A stretch of 46,957 nucleotides of DNA from Candidatus Anammoximicrobium sp. (GTDB lineage Bacteria > Planctomycetota > Planctomycetia > Pirellulales > Pirellulaceae), in contig JAAYYU010000007.1 of the NCBI GenBank assembly GCA_012515235.1, positions 1-46,957 on the forward strand, written 5' to 3'. Below, piece by piece: positions 1-10,375 of the stretch (its first letter is position 1; each line of letters begins with the position of its first letter). The notes below the pieces were generated by a model. The model was given only the letters and a program-made list of their open reading frames with translations. It did not search any database and had not been told where the DNA came from. The position numbers and the translations under genes were made by a program.

Positions 1-253
1 CGACCTCTTGCACCCCAAGCAAGCGCGCTAATCCAGGCTGCGCTACACCCCGAGTGCCAGTCGCCCGAGGTTTTCCTGGAGTCTCGTTCCCTTCGGGGTC
101 ATGGCCAAGCGGGAGTATCGCAGATTTCTGGTTCGCTTTCAACGGGCGTTCTGCAGAGGAAGAGGAATCTTCGGTTTCCGAGAGCACACCGGACCGGAAA
201 CCCGATTGCGGCGGACAAGCGGGGTTTCCGGTGGTTCAAGACGGTTTCCGGCG
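1..253. other. Intergenic stretch with a hairpin, no gene seen
   Basis: No open frame here has a ribosome site or family-like sequence. A stem of 11 bp (ACCGGAAACCC at 193-203 pairing with GGGTTTCCGGT at 222-232, 18-nt loop) lies just past the stop codon of the leftward gene ending at 254. It could act in termination or mRNA protection for that operon, but no T-run follows on the minus strand. The motif GGTTTCCG recurs at about 173, 223 and 243. Confidence 0.4.
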
Positions 254-1393
254 TCAGTTTAGAGGCCAGGCAAGCCAGACGTCGAGGGCTGCACGACGCA
301 GCGTGGCGGCGGTCCAGGTGCTGGTGTCCGGGAGCGGGGCCGAACTGTCGGGACAGGCGACGAAGAGACTCAGTTCCTGAGCGCCTCCGGCCGGGAGTGC
401 GATCCGGTACTCCAGCTTGCCCGGCGGGTAGACGGACTGGTCGTTTTCGCCGCCGGCGTCGACGTAACGGGCGGCCGAGGGACTGAGGTCGCCGGAGAGC
501 AAGCGTTCGAGGTTCGGCGATTCGCCCGCGGGGAAGATCCAGATCGCGTTGAGGATCGGATTGCGGTCCCTGGCGCCTGGCGCCGCGCGGACGACGACTT
601 CCAGCTTGCCGTCGCCGTTCTCGTCGCGGGCGGCAAAGAGCAGCGTGCCGGGCTGGTGCTGACCCCACTTGCCAACCGGGTCCACGGTTTGTGCGGCGGC
701 ACCTTCCACGCGGCAGGACAGGGGCCGCTGGCCGGCTTCGGCCCAGTGGCTTTCGCACCAGCCGAGCACGACGGTCGCGGCGTTCTTGGGTTCGACCGCA
801 AAGCGATACACGATCGGGACGCCTCCCATCCCCGCGCGAATGTTGCGGAAAGCCGGATCGCACTTGACGGCCGGTTTGGCCCAGCCTGGCAGCGAGGTCG
901 CTTCGTCGCAATAGCCCCAGTCCCGCAAGGGGCGATTGGCGCGCGACTCGTCGGGAAGCGTCAGCACGACGCGGCCGCCCAACCGCACGGTGCGCAGGCC
1001 GATCGCGGCGCGGGCGGGGAGGTCCAGCCCCAGCATGACCTCGGCGGGCCGGCCGCGAGCCTCTTCCACGCGGACCGTCAACACGTCCACGCCCGAAGGA
1101 AAAGCCGGGGCGCGAAAGGCGGTGTGAATGAGCCGGACCGCACCGCGATTCGTAGCGGCTCGCGCGGCAGGGATGACGCCATCCAGCTTGACGGCCTGCA
1201 GCACCGTGGGACCACCGACAACGCCTTCACCGCGGAGCGTCACGCCCAGCGAACCCCAGTCCTCGACCAACCGGCCCTCCGCGTCCAGCGTCGAGGGCGG
1301 AAAGCCGGGTGAGTGGATCGGGATGGGTTCCGCTGCCGGCACAAGCATGGGACTGAACGAAATCGCCAGACAGGCCAAGATCCGATACCTCAT
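254..1393 (-). CDS. Secreted protein of unknown function (379 aa)
   Basis: I do not recognise the family. The N-terminus has a basic start, a hydrophobic core and an Ala-rich cleavage region ending near AAE (residues 1-24), so it is probably exported by Sec. The rest is soluble and beta-rich in appearance, with a short acidic DENGDGKLE stretch resembling a calcium-binding or FG-GAP-like loop. The ATG overlaps the stop of the upstream isomerase-like gene by four bases (ATGA), so the two are translationally coupled. In-frame sequence continues upstream of this ATG but runs through the neighbouring gene and is a shadow. It may work with the exported sugar-isomerase-like protein on an extracytoplasmic carbohydrate; that is inference from context only. 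Confidence 0.75.
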   Translation of the reverse strand: MRYRILACLAISFSPMLVPAAEPIPIHSPGFPPSTLDAEGRLVEDWGSLGVTLRGEGVVGGPTVLQAVKLDGVIPAARAATNRGAVRLIHTAFRAPAFPSGVDVLTVRVEEARGRPAEVMLGLDLPARAAIGLRTVRLGGRVVLTLPDESRANRPLRDWGYCDEATSLPGWAKPAVKCDPAFRNIRAGMGGVPIVYRFAVEPKNAATVVLGWCESHWAEAGQRPLSCRVEGAAAQTVDPVGKWGQHQPGTLLFAARDENGDGKLEVVVRAAPGARDRNPILNAIWIFPAGESPNLERLLSGDLSPSAARYVDAGGENDQSVYPPGKLEYRIALPAGGAQELSLFVACPDSSAPLPDTSTWTAATLRRAALDVWLAWPLN

Positions 1394-2895
1394 GTCTGGG
1401 CTCCTTCCGCAAAGGTCGACAGCTGGGGCGAATGGACGTGCTTGATGCCGTACAGTTCGCAGAAGCCCTGCAGAACGCGGCGATGGTTGCCGAGCACGAC
1501 GACCTGATGGAAGCCCTTCACGTCGCGGCAGTCTTCGATGTTGTCCATCGCGATTTCCACGGACGTACGGCAACCGCCCGCCGGCGGAGTCTGCACGTTG
1601 CTGACCACCTTCCCGGTGTCGATGATCATCTCGTTGGGACTGGTGAAACGCACCAGCGTCACGGGCTCGCCGACGGGCCAGAGGATCTGCATGGCCACGC
1701 CCAGCGACGATTCCGAGTGGTCGCGCAGGATGTAGGGGGCCGCCGGCTGGTCGAATCCGGCGATCCGCGTGCCGCTGGTGCAATGGGCCGCGATCAGCAG
1801 GTTCTTGACGGTTTCCGGCACCGGGTCGTTCATGTAGCCCGGCCGATCGAGCAGGTAGCTGGTCATCATCAGGGAGACGGCCCCGAACAAGTCGGCTTCG
1901 CAACCGGCGGTGAGGCCCTGGTCCTGGAGCAATGTCCAGCCGCCGCAGGGTGGCGTCGGCACCAGTTTCGCGCTGACCATGCCGAGGCAATCCATGCTGA
2001 TGGCGCACGCCTTCTCGGCCGCCATCAGCCGCTTGGCGGTCACGTACGCGCGCATGCTGTTGACGGTGTCCGTCTCGTCCGGCTCGACGATCTTCTGGGC
2101 CTTCTTCCGCAAGTCGCTGGCCAGATCCTTCACTTCGTCGGTGGACGGCTGCTTGTCGAACTCCAGGTTAAACGTGTCGCGCGGGATGGCGCGGACCTTA
2201 ATTCCCAGCCGGTCCATCACGGTCTCGTTGGAGTCTTTGCCTCGGATCCACAGGACGCGGGTTTCCTCGAACATCCGCTTGGCCTTGACCATCTTCAGAC
2301 CGGCTTCGACGGCGGACCATTCCAACGAGGAGACAATGTGGACGCCGGGCAGGCGTGCTGCGCGGCCGACATGGCCGGTGAAAGCTGTGCCCACCGGCGC
2401 AAAGACGATCAGGGGCGTCTGCGTGTCCTTCTGGACCCGTTCGATCCACTTCCAGCATTGCATGTGTTGGAGCGCGACCAGCAGGGCGTGCGGCTTCTGG
2501 TCCTTGACCTTTGCGATCCAGGCATCGAGGCCGGCTTCATCGCTGACGGGCTTGGCCTCCCAGTTCATTTGCACCCCGACGCGCGACACGGATTGGTCGA
2601 GCGATGCGCGATATTCCTTCTGATGTTTGTCCAGGTCGTACGTGGTGCCCGGCCAGCCGAGCCAGTAGGGCCGTGGCTGTTCCAGGAACGTGCCGCAGAT
2701 GCGAACCTCCGGCTTGGGCCGCAAGCCGGCAGCGTCCACAAAGTCGGTCGGGGCCGGAGCCGCCGAGTCCTGACCCAAGGCGCACAGAGAAAGCGAACTT
2801 GACAAGGCGCCGGCTCCGAGCGTGGTTCCGGACAGCATTTGCAGGCACTGGCGGCGAGTGAGACAGCAAGAGCAGTGATTGGGTTGCGGCGACAT
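1390..2895 (-). CDS. Tat-exported L-fucose/L-arabinose isomerase-like protein (501 aa)
   Basis: The C-terminal half resembles the FucI/AraA sugar isomerase superfamily. Candidate metal or substrate positions are E333 and D335 (in GCEADLFG) and H371 (in AAHCTSGT, the typical His-Cys-Thr signature). The N-terminus carries a twin-arginine motif (TRRQCLQM, residues 13-20) before a hydrophobic stretch, predicting folded export by Tat. That is odd for a family usually cytosolic. The ATG at 2895 is preceded by a strong AAAGGAG site, which settles the start over an upstream in-frame codon at 2946. It is followed by, and overlaps, the secreted protein gene ending at 254. It may act on a deoxy-sugar in the periplasm or may no longer be an isomerase. 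Family assignment is fairly confident; substrate unknown. Confidence 0.8.
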   Translation of the reverse strand: MSPQPNHCSCCLTRRQCLQMLSGTTLGAGALSSSLSLCALGQDSAAPAPTDFVDAAGLRPKPEVRICGTFLEQPRPYWLGWPGTTYDLDKHQKEYRASLDQSVSRVGVQMNWEAKPVSDEAGLDAWIAKVKDQKPHALLVALQHMQCWKWIERVQKDTQTPLIVFAPVGTAFTGHVGRAARLPGVHIVSSLEWSAVEAGLKMVKAKRMFEETRVLWIRGKDSNETVMDRLGIKVRAIPRDTFNLEFDKQPSTDEVKDLASDLRKKAQKIVEPDETDTVNSMRAYVTAKRLMAAEKACAISMDCLGMVSAKLVPTPPCGGWTLLQDQGLTAGCEADLFGAVSLMMTSYLLDRPGYMNDPVPETVKNLLIAAHCTSGTRIAGFDQPAAPYILRDHSESSLGVAMQILWPVGEPVTLVRFTSPNEMIIDTGKVVSNVQTPPAGGCRTSVEIAMDNIEDCRDVKGFHQVVVLGNHRRVLQGFCELYGIKHVHSPQLSTFAEGAQT

Positions 2896-3319
2896 AGGCA
2901 ATTCTCCTTTGGACCAAGGCGAGGCGATTGGTGGCTGCGCACGCACCTTATTGGACCAGCCGGCTTGGAGCGTTGCAAGTCGAGTGCCGCCCGACGCTGC
3001 CGCGGCCAGGGTTTTCCACTTCGGCAGCCACGTCGCAAACCGGCCCCGCTCGAAGCGTCCGGGCTAACTCGCGGTCCACCCGGCGTGGCTCGGCTTTCGC
3101 GAACGATGCTTGCCCGCTGCGCGGCACGCCGGCGCCGGGCGGCAGCGACCGTCCGTAGCGGTCAGGTCGGGGTTTTCAAACTTTGCCACGTACCCTACAA
3201 TCTGCCCCTGACGGTGGCCTGCGTCTGGCGACGTTGGACGCCGGAGAACTTGTTTTTGGCAGAAGTTGCATCGTCAAGTCGCCGGGGGATTACGTATCAC
3301 GCTCGAAAGGAGTCTGGCC
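2896..3319. other. Divergent intergenic region, 424 bp
   Basis: It separates the leftward isomerase-like operon from the rightward small membrane protein gene. No credible gene is seen. A possible rightward promoter is listed separately at 3173-3201, and a strong ribosome site (AAAGGAG, 3306-3312) serves the gene starting at 3320. No clear leftward promoter was recognised. Confidence 0.4.
3173..3201 (+). promoter_or_regulatory. Possible sigma70-type promoter for the 3320 gene
   Basis: TTTTCA (3173-3178) and TACAAT (3196-3201) are separated by 17 bp, matching the vegetative consensus at 4/6 and 5/6 positions. Transcription would start near 3208, giving a leader of about 110 nt. Read by eye; planctomycete promoter consensus is not well enough known to be firm. 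Confidence 0.3.
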
Positions 3320-3646
3320 ATGCGAAATCTGTTTGCGTTCGTGCTGCTGGGGGCTGCTGTTTCTTTCGGCTGGGGGCTCGCGCCCAGTGAGCTTTGGGCG
3401 CAAGAGCAACCGGCCACCGGGGACATGGACGTGAGTTTCGACATCGAGGGAGCGGACTTCGACGTGGAAGCTCAGCGGGAGGCCGCCGCGCAAGAGGGTC
3501 TACCGCCCGGCGTCGTCATCGCAGCGTTACTGGTCGTGTTAGCGGTGGGCTTGGCGGTTATCCTGCTGTGGAAGGCGATCGCCAGACGCAAATCAACTGC
3601 GGAATCGCAGGGTACCTCTCGACCGCCGAGCGATTCCCAAGCGTAA
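3320..3646 (+). CDS. Small single-pass membrane protein (108 aa), unknown function
   Basis: An N-terminal signal-like segment (residues 1-27, ending in LWAQ) is followed by an acidic linker (about 32-55) and one strong transmembrane helix (about 62-84). A short basic, Ser/Pro-rich tail follows. This predicts an outward acidic domain and an inward tail if the signal is cleaved. The ATG at 3320 follows a near-perfect AAAGGAG site at 8-base spacing, so it is preferred over the upstream in-frame start at 3266. The gene lies 58 bp before asnB on the same strand and may share its transcript. I do not recognise a family. Confidence 0.7.
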   Translation: MRNLFAFVLLGAAVSFGWGLAPSELWAQEQPATGDMDVSFDIEGADFDVEAQREAAAQEGLPPGVVIAALLVVLAVGLAVILLWKAIARRKSTAESQGTSRPPSDSQA

Positions 3647-3704
3647 GCGGGGCAGATTCTCGGTCCAGGACGAGACGCTCGACGCGCGGGCTGGGAGTGC
3701 TTCT

Positions 3705-5621
<1,917 letters not shown>

Positions 5622-5739
5622 CTTGCGTCTGACCGTGGTGTAAACGTGAGGCGGGATGCGACTTGCCGACGGAGCCGAACGTTCCCGTCTCGCGGCCCGT
5701 CATTCCCGACTCGTCTCTTACCTCGTTGGAGACCGAAGG

Positions 5740-6987
5740 ATGCAAGACACGCTGGTAGTGATTCTGGCAGGCGGGCGAGGGCAGCGACTGGAACCGCTGA
5801 CCATCGAGCGCGCGAAACCAGCGGTGCCGTTTGGCGGAGCATACCGCATCATCGACTTTACGCTGTCCAACTGTCTGAACAGCGGCTTGCGGCGGGTGAT
5901 GCTGCTAACTCAGTTCAAAAGCCTCTCGCTGGACCGTCACATCGACTTGGGCTGGCGGCGGTTCTTCTGTTCCGATCTGCATGAGTACATCGACATCGTG
6001 CCGCCGCAGCAGCGCGTTCATTCCCTCTGGTACAAGGGCACGGCCGACGCGGTGTACCAGAACATCTACGCCATCGAAAAAGAATACCCGAAACGGATCG
6101 TGATCCTGGCGGGAGATCACATCTACAAGATGGATTATCGGGCGATGATCGAGTACCACAAGGACATGAACGCCGTGGCGACTGTCGGCGCCTTGCGAGT
6201 CACCAAGGAGTCGGCGCGGCAATTCGGCGTGATGCAAGTCGACGAGGAGAGCCGGGTTGTCGGCTTTGAGGAGAAACCGGACGATCCGCAGACCATCCCC
6301 GGCACTTCGAGGCATTGCCTGGCGTCGATGGGCATCTACGTTTTCGATTTCAAGTTTCTGTGCGACAACCTGATCGCCGACGCCAACCGGGAGGACAGCT
6401 TGCACGACTTCGGCCGCGACATCATGCCGTCGATCATCCGCGAGCATCGCGTGTTCGCGTTTCCGTTCCGGGACCGGAGCGGCTGCGCTGACGCCTACTG
6501 GCGGGACGTGGGCACCGTGGATGCTTATTATGCAGCCAACATGGATCTGGTCGCCGTCCAGCCCGAACTGAATCTGTATGACGATGACTGGCCGATCCGG
6601 ACGTACGAACGGGTGTTGCCGCCGCCCAAGTTCGTGTTCAGCGGCAGCGACGATTCAGCCCGCCGAGGACATGCCTTGGACAGCATCGTCTGTTCCGGCT
6701 GCATCGTTTCCGGCGGCGAGGTCGTGGGCAGCATTCTGGGGCCTTGTGTGCGCATCAACAGCTATGCCTACGTCGAAGGTTCCATCCTGTTCGACAATGT
6801 TCGGATCGGCCGGCGGGCGCGGGTTCGGAATGCGATCATCGACAAGGGCGTTCAGATCTCGGAAGGGATGCGCGTCGGCTACGACCGGGAGGAGGACCGG
6901 AGAAATCGCCTCACCGTGACGCCGGACGGCATTGTGGTGATCCCGCTCCATTGGCAAGCCTCAGAATCGCCCTCCAAGGCGAGTTGA
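5740..6987 (+). CDS. glgC: Glucose-1-phosphate adenylyltransferase
   Basis: This makes ADP-glucose from ATP and glucose-1-phosphate, the committed step of bacterial glycogen synthesis. The N-terminal nucleotidyltransferase signature [11 protein letters not shown] (residues about 11-21) is followed by KPAVPFGG and the RIIDFTLSN motif. Other hallmarks are the [12 protein letters not shown] segment, a GDHIYKMDY motif and the FEEKPD motif. The C-terminal part has hexapeptide (left-handed beta-helix) repeats. Length (415 aa) is typical. The ATG at 5740 follows a GAAGGA site and begins the conserved sequence directly; an earlier in-frame codon at 5656 would add an unconserved leader. It lies 118 bp after asnB. 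Confidence 0.95.
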   Translation: MQDTLVVILAGGRGQRLEPLTIERAKPAVPFGGAYRIIDFTLSNCLNSGLRRVMLLTQFKSLSLDRHIDLGWRRFFCSDLHEYIDIVPPQQRVHSLWYKGTADAVYQNIYAIEKEYPKRIVILAGDHIYKMDYRAMIEYHKDMNAVATVGALRVTKESARQFGVMQVDEESRVVGFEEKPDDPQTIPGTSRHCLASMGIYVFDFKFLCDNLIADANREDSLHDFGRDIMPSIIREHRVFAFPFRDRSGCADAYWRDVGTVDAYYAANMDLVAVQPELNLYDDDWPIRTYERVLPPPKFVFSGSDDSARRGHALDSIVCSGCIVSGGEVVGSILGPCVRINSYAYVEGSILFDNVRIGRRARVRNAIIDKGVQISEGMRVGYDREEDRRNRLTVTPDGIVVIPLHWQASESPSKAS

Positions 6988-7164
6988 GTTTCCGCATCCT
7001 TGTCTTTTGACTTTCTGTTCGGAATCCTCCCTAATTCGCCGCTGTTCTGGGATTTCTGCGTTCACCTGCCGTCTCGCCTGCGCGCGGCATTTCGATCTGC
7101 ACCACCCAGTCGGTTAGGTCCCTCGGTTTCCGCTGTTGTCGTTTTGCTGTGGAGGTTCGGTTTG

Positions 7165-7446
7165 ATGAACATCTACGTTGGAAACTTGTCTTTTGACGCC
7201 ACGGACGACGATCTGCGCACGGCCTTCAGCCAGTACGGCTCCGTGTCCTCCGTGAGCATCATCCGCGACGGGGAAACGGGCCGCTCGCGAGGTTTCGGCT
7301 TTGTGGAGATGTCCAACGACGAGGAAGGCAAGATGGCGATCGAGGGCCTCAATCTGCAACGCATCGACGGCCGCGCGGTGACGGTCAACGAGGCTCGGCC
7401 TCGCGAGGAGCGGCCGGGGAGCGGCCGGGGCGGACGACGGTACTAG
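7165..7446 (+). CDS. RRM-domain RNA-binding protein (93 aa)
   Basis: A single RNA recognition motif fills the protein. RNP2 is IYVGNL (residues 3-8) and RNP1 is RGFGFVEM (42-49), with the aromatic residues that stack on RNA bases. A short Gly/Arg-rich tail follows. Such bacterial RRM proteins act as small RNA chaperones and in some groups respond to cold. The ATG follows a GGAGG site at 7151. The last four bases overlap the stop end of the convergent RACo-like gene, so the two transcripts must read into each other unless termination occurs inside coding sequence. An upstream in-frame extension to 7000 has no ribosome site. Confidence 0.93.
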   Translation: MNIYVGNLSFDATDDDLRTAFSQYGSVSSVSIIRDGETGRSRGFGFVEMSNDEEGKMAIEGLNLQRIDGRAVTVNEARPREERPGSGRGGRRY

Positions 7447-9371
7447 GCCGTCACCGCCAGCTGATCGATGTAGCACGACTCAAACGCCGGATCGAGGTTC
7501 AATTCGATCGTTTCCAGGCGGGCGGCGATCTGTTTCATCTCGGCCAGCACGCCGCTGTCCAGGAGCGCCAGGTATGCGCCGGCCAGTGCGGTGTTGCCGA
7601 CCAGGCTGATTTGTTCCGGGCGGAATCCGGGCAACAAGCCGCAGCAGATCACGTTGTCGATGTTCATGTGGAATCCGAACCCGCCGGCCAGATACAGCAT
7701 GTTCAAGTCCGCGGGTGTCAAGCCGACGCGGTTCAGCAGGCAGACGATCCCGGCGGCGATGGCCGCTTTGGCCTGCAGCAACCGGGCGACGTCCAACTCC
7801 GAGACGTAGATCGGCTTGCCGTCCGCCCCGTCGGCGACCGTGAATTCGCGACCGTGCTTGCCAGCCCGCACCCGCGGATGCGTATCGGCGTCCGGCGCAA
7901 AGCGGCCGTTGAGCCGGAGGATGCCGGCGCGTCGGGCTTGGGCGACGAAATCGACGTAGGCAGTCCCGCACACACCGACGGGTGGCACGTTCCCGATCAC
8001 CTCGATGTCAGGCGCGGTGGAGTCTGGTTCCAAGTGAATGTGGCTGATCGCGCCCCGTCCGGCGCGCATGCCACAGCTTAACCCTGAACCTTCAAACGCC
8101 GGCCCGGCGGCCGTGGCGCAACCCAGGAACTGCTCGCCATGCTTCAGCACGATCTCGCCATTGGTGCCGACGTCGACCAACAGACTGGGCTCGCTCTGAT
8201 AGACCATCCCGCTGGCGAAAACGCCGGCGATGACGTCGGCGCCCACGTAGGCGGCGGCGCCGGGCAAGAGATGCACGGCCGGGTTCGGCTGACCGCGGGC
8301 AGCGAATGGAACAGCGGCAGCGTCGGCTGCAGCTGCGGGATTTTCCGATGCCTCCGCCGTCCGCGACGTACGGGACGGCCCGCGCAACGGCAAGTCGCCC
8401 AGGCGCAGCACGAGGTGTTCCAGGAATCGAGGCGTGAACGGCACGACGCCCATGGCGCTTGGATCGACCCCCGCCAGCAGGTGCAGCATCGTGGTGTTTC
8501 CGGCAATCACCAGTGACGCGATCTGCTCAGCCGCCACCCGGCTTTCCCGGAGCAATTGCTCGACCAGCGGCTGAAGCGTCCGCGCCACCACCGCGTGCTG
8601 CAGTCGTCCGATCATCCGCGGGTGTGTAATGCAGGCCTGAATCCGAGTCAGCACGTTGTCGCCGAGGCGGACTTGTGCGTTGAGCGCCGAGGCGGTGTTG
8701 ACGATCTCGCCGCCGGTCAGATCGACCAGCACGGCCACGACCGTCGTCGTGCCGACGTCCACCGCGATTCCGAAGGGCGCCGCCGGGGCGGTGTTCAGAG
8801 GGCGCACAAGCCAGTGATCGCCGGCTTGTTCCAGGGCCAACCTCAGGGCCTCCTGCTCCGGCGGAGGCGGCAGGGCGATGTCCCCCGCCGCGCGCACCGG
8901 CAGATCGTAATCGCGCTGTCGCGCCACGGCTTCACAAACCGCCTCGGCCGCCGGCTTGCCGGGCGCTAATTCGCTGACGGGCAACTCGATGCCCTGCCAG
9001 AGAGGATCGTGAGCGCGGGAGACGTTGATGCGGAACGCCGTCACCACTTGGGGTTCGTGGGCCAGCAGCGAGCGGGCCGGCACGTGGATTTCCACCTGGC
9101 CGGCCGGCGGCAAATGGTACTGGCAGGCGCGAATGCTGCGGGGCTCGGCCGTCGCTTCCAGCGCCGCGCCCGTGCCGGCGTCGATCACTCGGCCGGCCAG
9201 CAGATCGACCAGGCAGCCGTCGCACAAGCCGCGCTGCCCGCAACGCGTATTGAGTGTCACGCCCGCCTGCCGCAGCAGGGCCGAAAGGACCAGTTGGGTG
9301 CGGCGGCCCTCGACAGGCAGGACGTGCCGCTGGTCCCCCACGCGAACGGTCAAGACCAAGCTGTCGGCCAT
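7443..9371 (-). CDS. RACo-like corrinoid activation protein (2Fe-2S ferredoxin plus ASKHA domain, 642 aa)
   Basis: The N-terminus is a plant-type [2Fe-2S] ferredoxin domain with C44-x5-C50-x2-C53-x29-C83. After a linker region comes a long ASKHA-type ATPase domain with the phosphate-binding IAVDVGTTTV motif and later DVGTNGEI and LAGGFG glycine-rich motifs. This is the architecture of RACo/RamA-type proteins, which spend ATP to return inactive Co(II) corrinoid to Co(I) on corrinoid methyl-carrier proteins. A gene for just such a carrier begins 304 bp away on the opposite strand, strongly supporting the role. The ATG at 9371 is chosen; a TTG two codons earlier is possible. Residues about 330-375 include an Ala-rich, low-complexity stretch. 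The family name is secure; the exact partner is inferred. Confidence 0.88.
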   Translation of the reverse strand: MADSLVLTVRVGDQRHVLPVEGRRTQLVLSALLRQAGVTLNTRCGQRGLCDGCLVDLLAGRVIDAGTGAALEATAEPRSIRACQYHLPPAGQVEIHVPARSLLAHEPQVVTAFRINVSRAHDPLWQGIELPVSELAPGKPAAEAVCEAVARQRDYDLPVRAAGDIALPPPPEQEALRLALEQAGDHWLVRPLNTAPAAPFGIAVDVGTTTVVAVLVDLTGGEIVNTASALNAQVRLGDNVLTRIQACITHPRMIGRLQHAVVARTLQPLVEQLLRESRVAAEQIASLVIAGNTTMLHLLAGVDPSAMGVVPFTPRFLEHLVLRLGDLPLRGPSRTSRTAEASENPAAAADAAAVPFAARGQPNPAVHLLPGAAAYVGADVIAGVFASGMVYQSEPSLLVDVGTNGEIVLKHGEQFLGCATAAGPAFEGSGLSCGMRAGRGAISHIHLEPDSTAPDIEVIGNVPPVGVCGTAYVDFVAQARRAGILRLNGRFAPDADTHPRVRAGKHGREFTVADGADGKPIYVSELDVARLLQAKAAIAAGIVCLLNRVGLTPADLNMLYLAGGFGFHMNIDNVICCGLLPGFRPEQISLVGNTALAGAYLALLDSGVLAEMKQIAARLETIELNLDPAFESCYIDQLAVTA

Positions 9372-9675
9372 AATCAACCCGTAGTCCCGTCAAAGTAGTG
9401 GAAGCCGGCGAAAAAGGCGGTTTTCGCGGCACCAGCACGATGCCTGTTCGAGAACCATCCGGGCTTGGCAAACCGCCGCAGCGCTTCGCGGAAAGACTTC
9501 CGGGCCTTCCCCCATGTCTCGTTGCCTGCCGGTTGGCCGTATTGTAAACTATCGGCTTGAAATGGATACCCGTGGACGATGCGCGACGGCTTCGCGTGGA
9601 GTCGTCGTTGATGCCTGCCGCCCGTGGCGGCTCGGGGACGATGAGTGTGGCTTCTTGCGAAAGGGTGGGTTGTCT
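9372..9675. other. Divergent control region between corrinoid activator and corrinoid protein
   Basis: This 304-bp region holds no convincing gene. It probably carries promoters for both flanking corrinoid genes. A weak GCGAAAA/TTTTCGC hairpin lies at 9408-9427. I looked for a cobalamin riboswitch (B12 box and upstream conserved segments) on both strands and did not see one. Confidence 0.45.
9522..9550 (+). promoter_or_regulatory. Possible promoter for the corrinoid protein gene
   Basis: TTGCCT (9522-9527) and TAAACT (9545-9550) are separated by 17 bp, each matching the vegetative consensus at 4 of 6 positions. The predicted leader to the ATG at 9676 is about 120 nt. By-eye match only. Confidence 0.3.
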
Positions 9676-10311
9676 ATGCCTGATCTCCAAAAGCTGAGCG
9701 AAGCGATCAAGTCCGGGAACCGAGAGCAAGCCGTCGCGACGACCCAGGAGGCGATCGCCGCCAAGGCTGCGCCCAGGGAAATCCTGGACGCCATGGTCGC
9801 CGCCATGGACGACGTAGGACGCAAGTTCCAGTGCAACGAGATCTTCGTCCCGGAAATGCTGATCGCCGCCCGGGCCATGAAGGAATCGATGGCACAACTG
9901 GAACCGTTGCTGGTCGAGGCGGGTATCAAGCCCATCGCCAAAGCGGTTATCGGCACGGTCGCCGGGGACTTGCACGACATCGGCAAAAACCTGGTCGCGA
10001 TGATGTGGAAAGGGGCCAACTTTGACGTTGTCGACCTGGGCACCAATGTCTCGCCCCAAAAATTCGTCGACGCCGCCAAGCAGCACAACGCGGACTTGGT
10101 GGGCTTGTCCGCCTTGCTGACCACGACCATGCCCGCGATCAAGACGACCGTGGAAGCGATCAAGAACGCCGGTTTGAACGTCACCAAAGTCGTCATCGGC
10201 GGTGCTCCCGTGACCCAGGCCTATGCAGATCAGGTCGGCGCCGACGGCTATGCCCCGGACGCAGCCAGCGCGGTCGACGTGGCCCGCAAGCTGTTGAACG
10301 CGGCTGCTTAA
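9676..10311 (+). CDS. Corrinoid protein, methyl carrier of MtaC/MtbC/MtmC type (211 aa)
   Basis: This carries a methyl group on a cobamide between a substrate:corrinoid methyltransferase and a second methyltransferase. Residues 1-85 form the helical cap domain. The Rossmann-like B12-binding domain follows, with the diagnostic D98-x-H100-x-x-G103 motif (GDLHDIGKN), in which His is the lower cobalt ligand. The later SALLTTTM and GGAPV motifs are also typical. Length equals the family norm. The ATG at 9676 starts the conserved cap; an upstream in-frame extension to 9514 crosses the promoter region. No methyltransferase gene (MtaB, MttB or uroporphyrinogen decarboxylase-like) adjoins it, so the substrate cannot be named. 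The divergent RACo-like gene is the probable reactivase. Confidence 0.92.
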   Translation: MPDLQKLSEAIKSGNREQAVATTQEAIAAKAAPREILDAMVAAMDDVGRKFQCNEIFVPEMLIAARAMKESMAQLEPLLVEAGIKPIAKAVIGTVAGDLHDIGKNLVAMMWKGANFDVVDLGTNVSPQKFVDAAKQHNADLVGLSALLTTTMPAIKTTVEAIKNAGLNVTKVVIGGAPVTQAYADQVGADGYAPDAASAVDVARKLLNAAA

Positions 10312-10375
10312 AACGCCTGGAGATCAACGCGAGGGGGGTCGCAACCGCAGATCCGCGAAAGGAGGTCCACTTGCC

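Noticed and set aside
7007..7037. TTGACT...TAATTC promoter for the RRM gene
   Set aside because: The boxes look fair but spacing is 19 bp, too long to trust.
9372..9675. Cobalamin riboswitch upstream of the corrinoid genes
   Set aside because: Expected from context, but no B12 box or other conserved segments were found on either strand.
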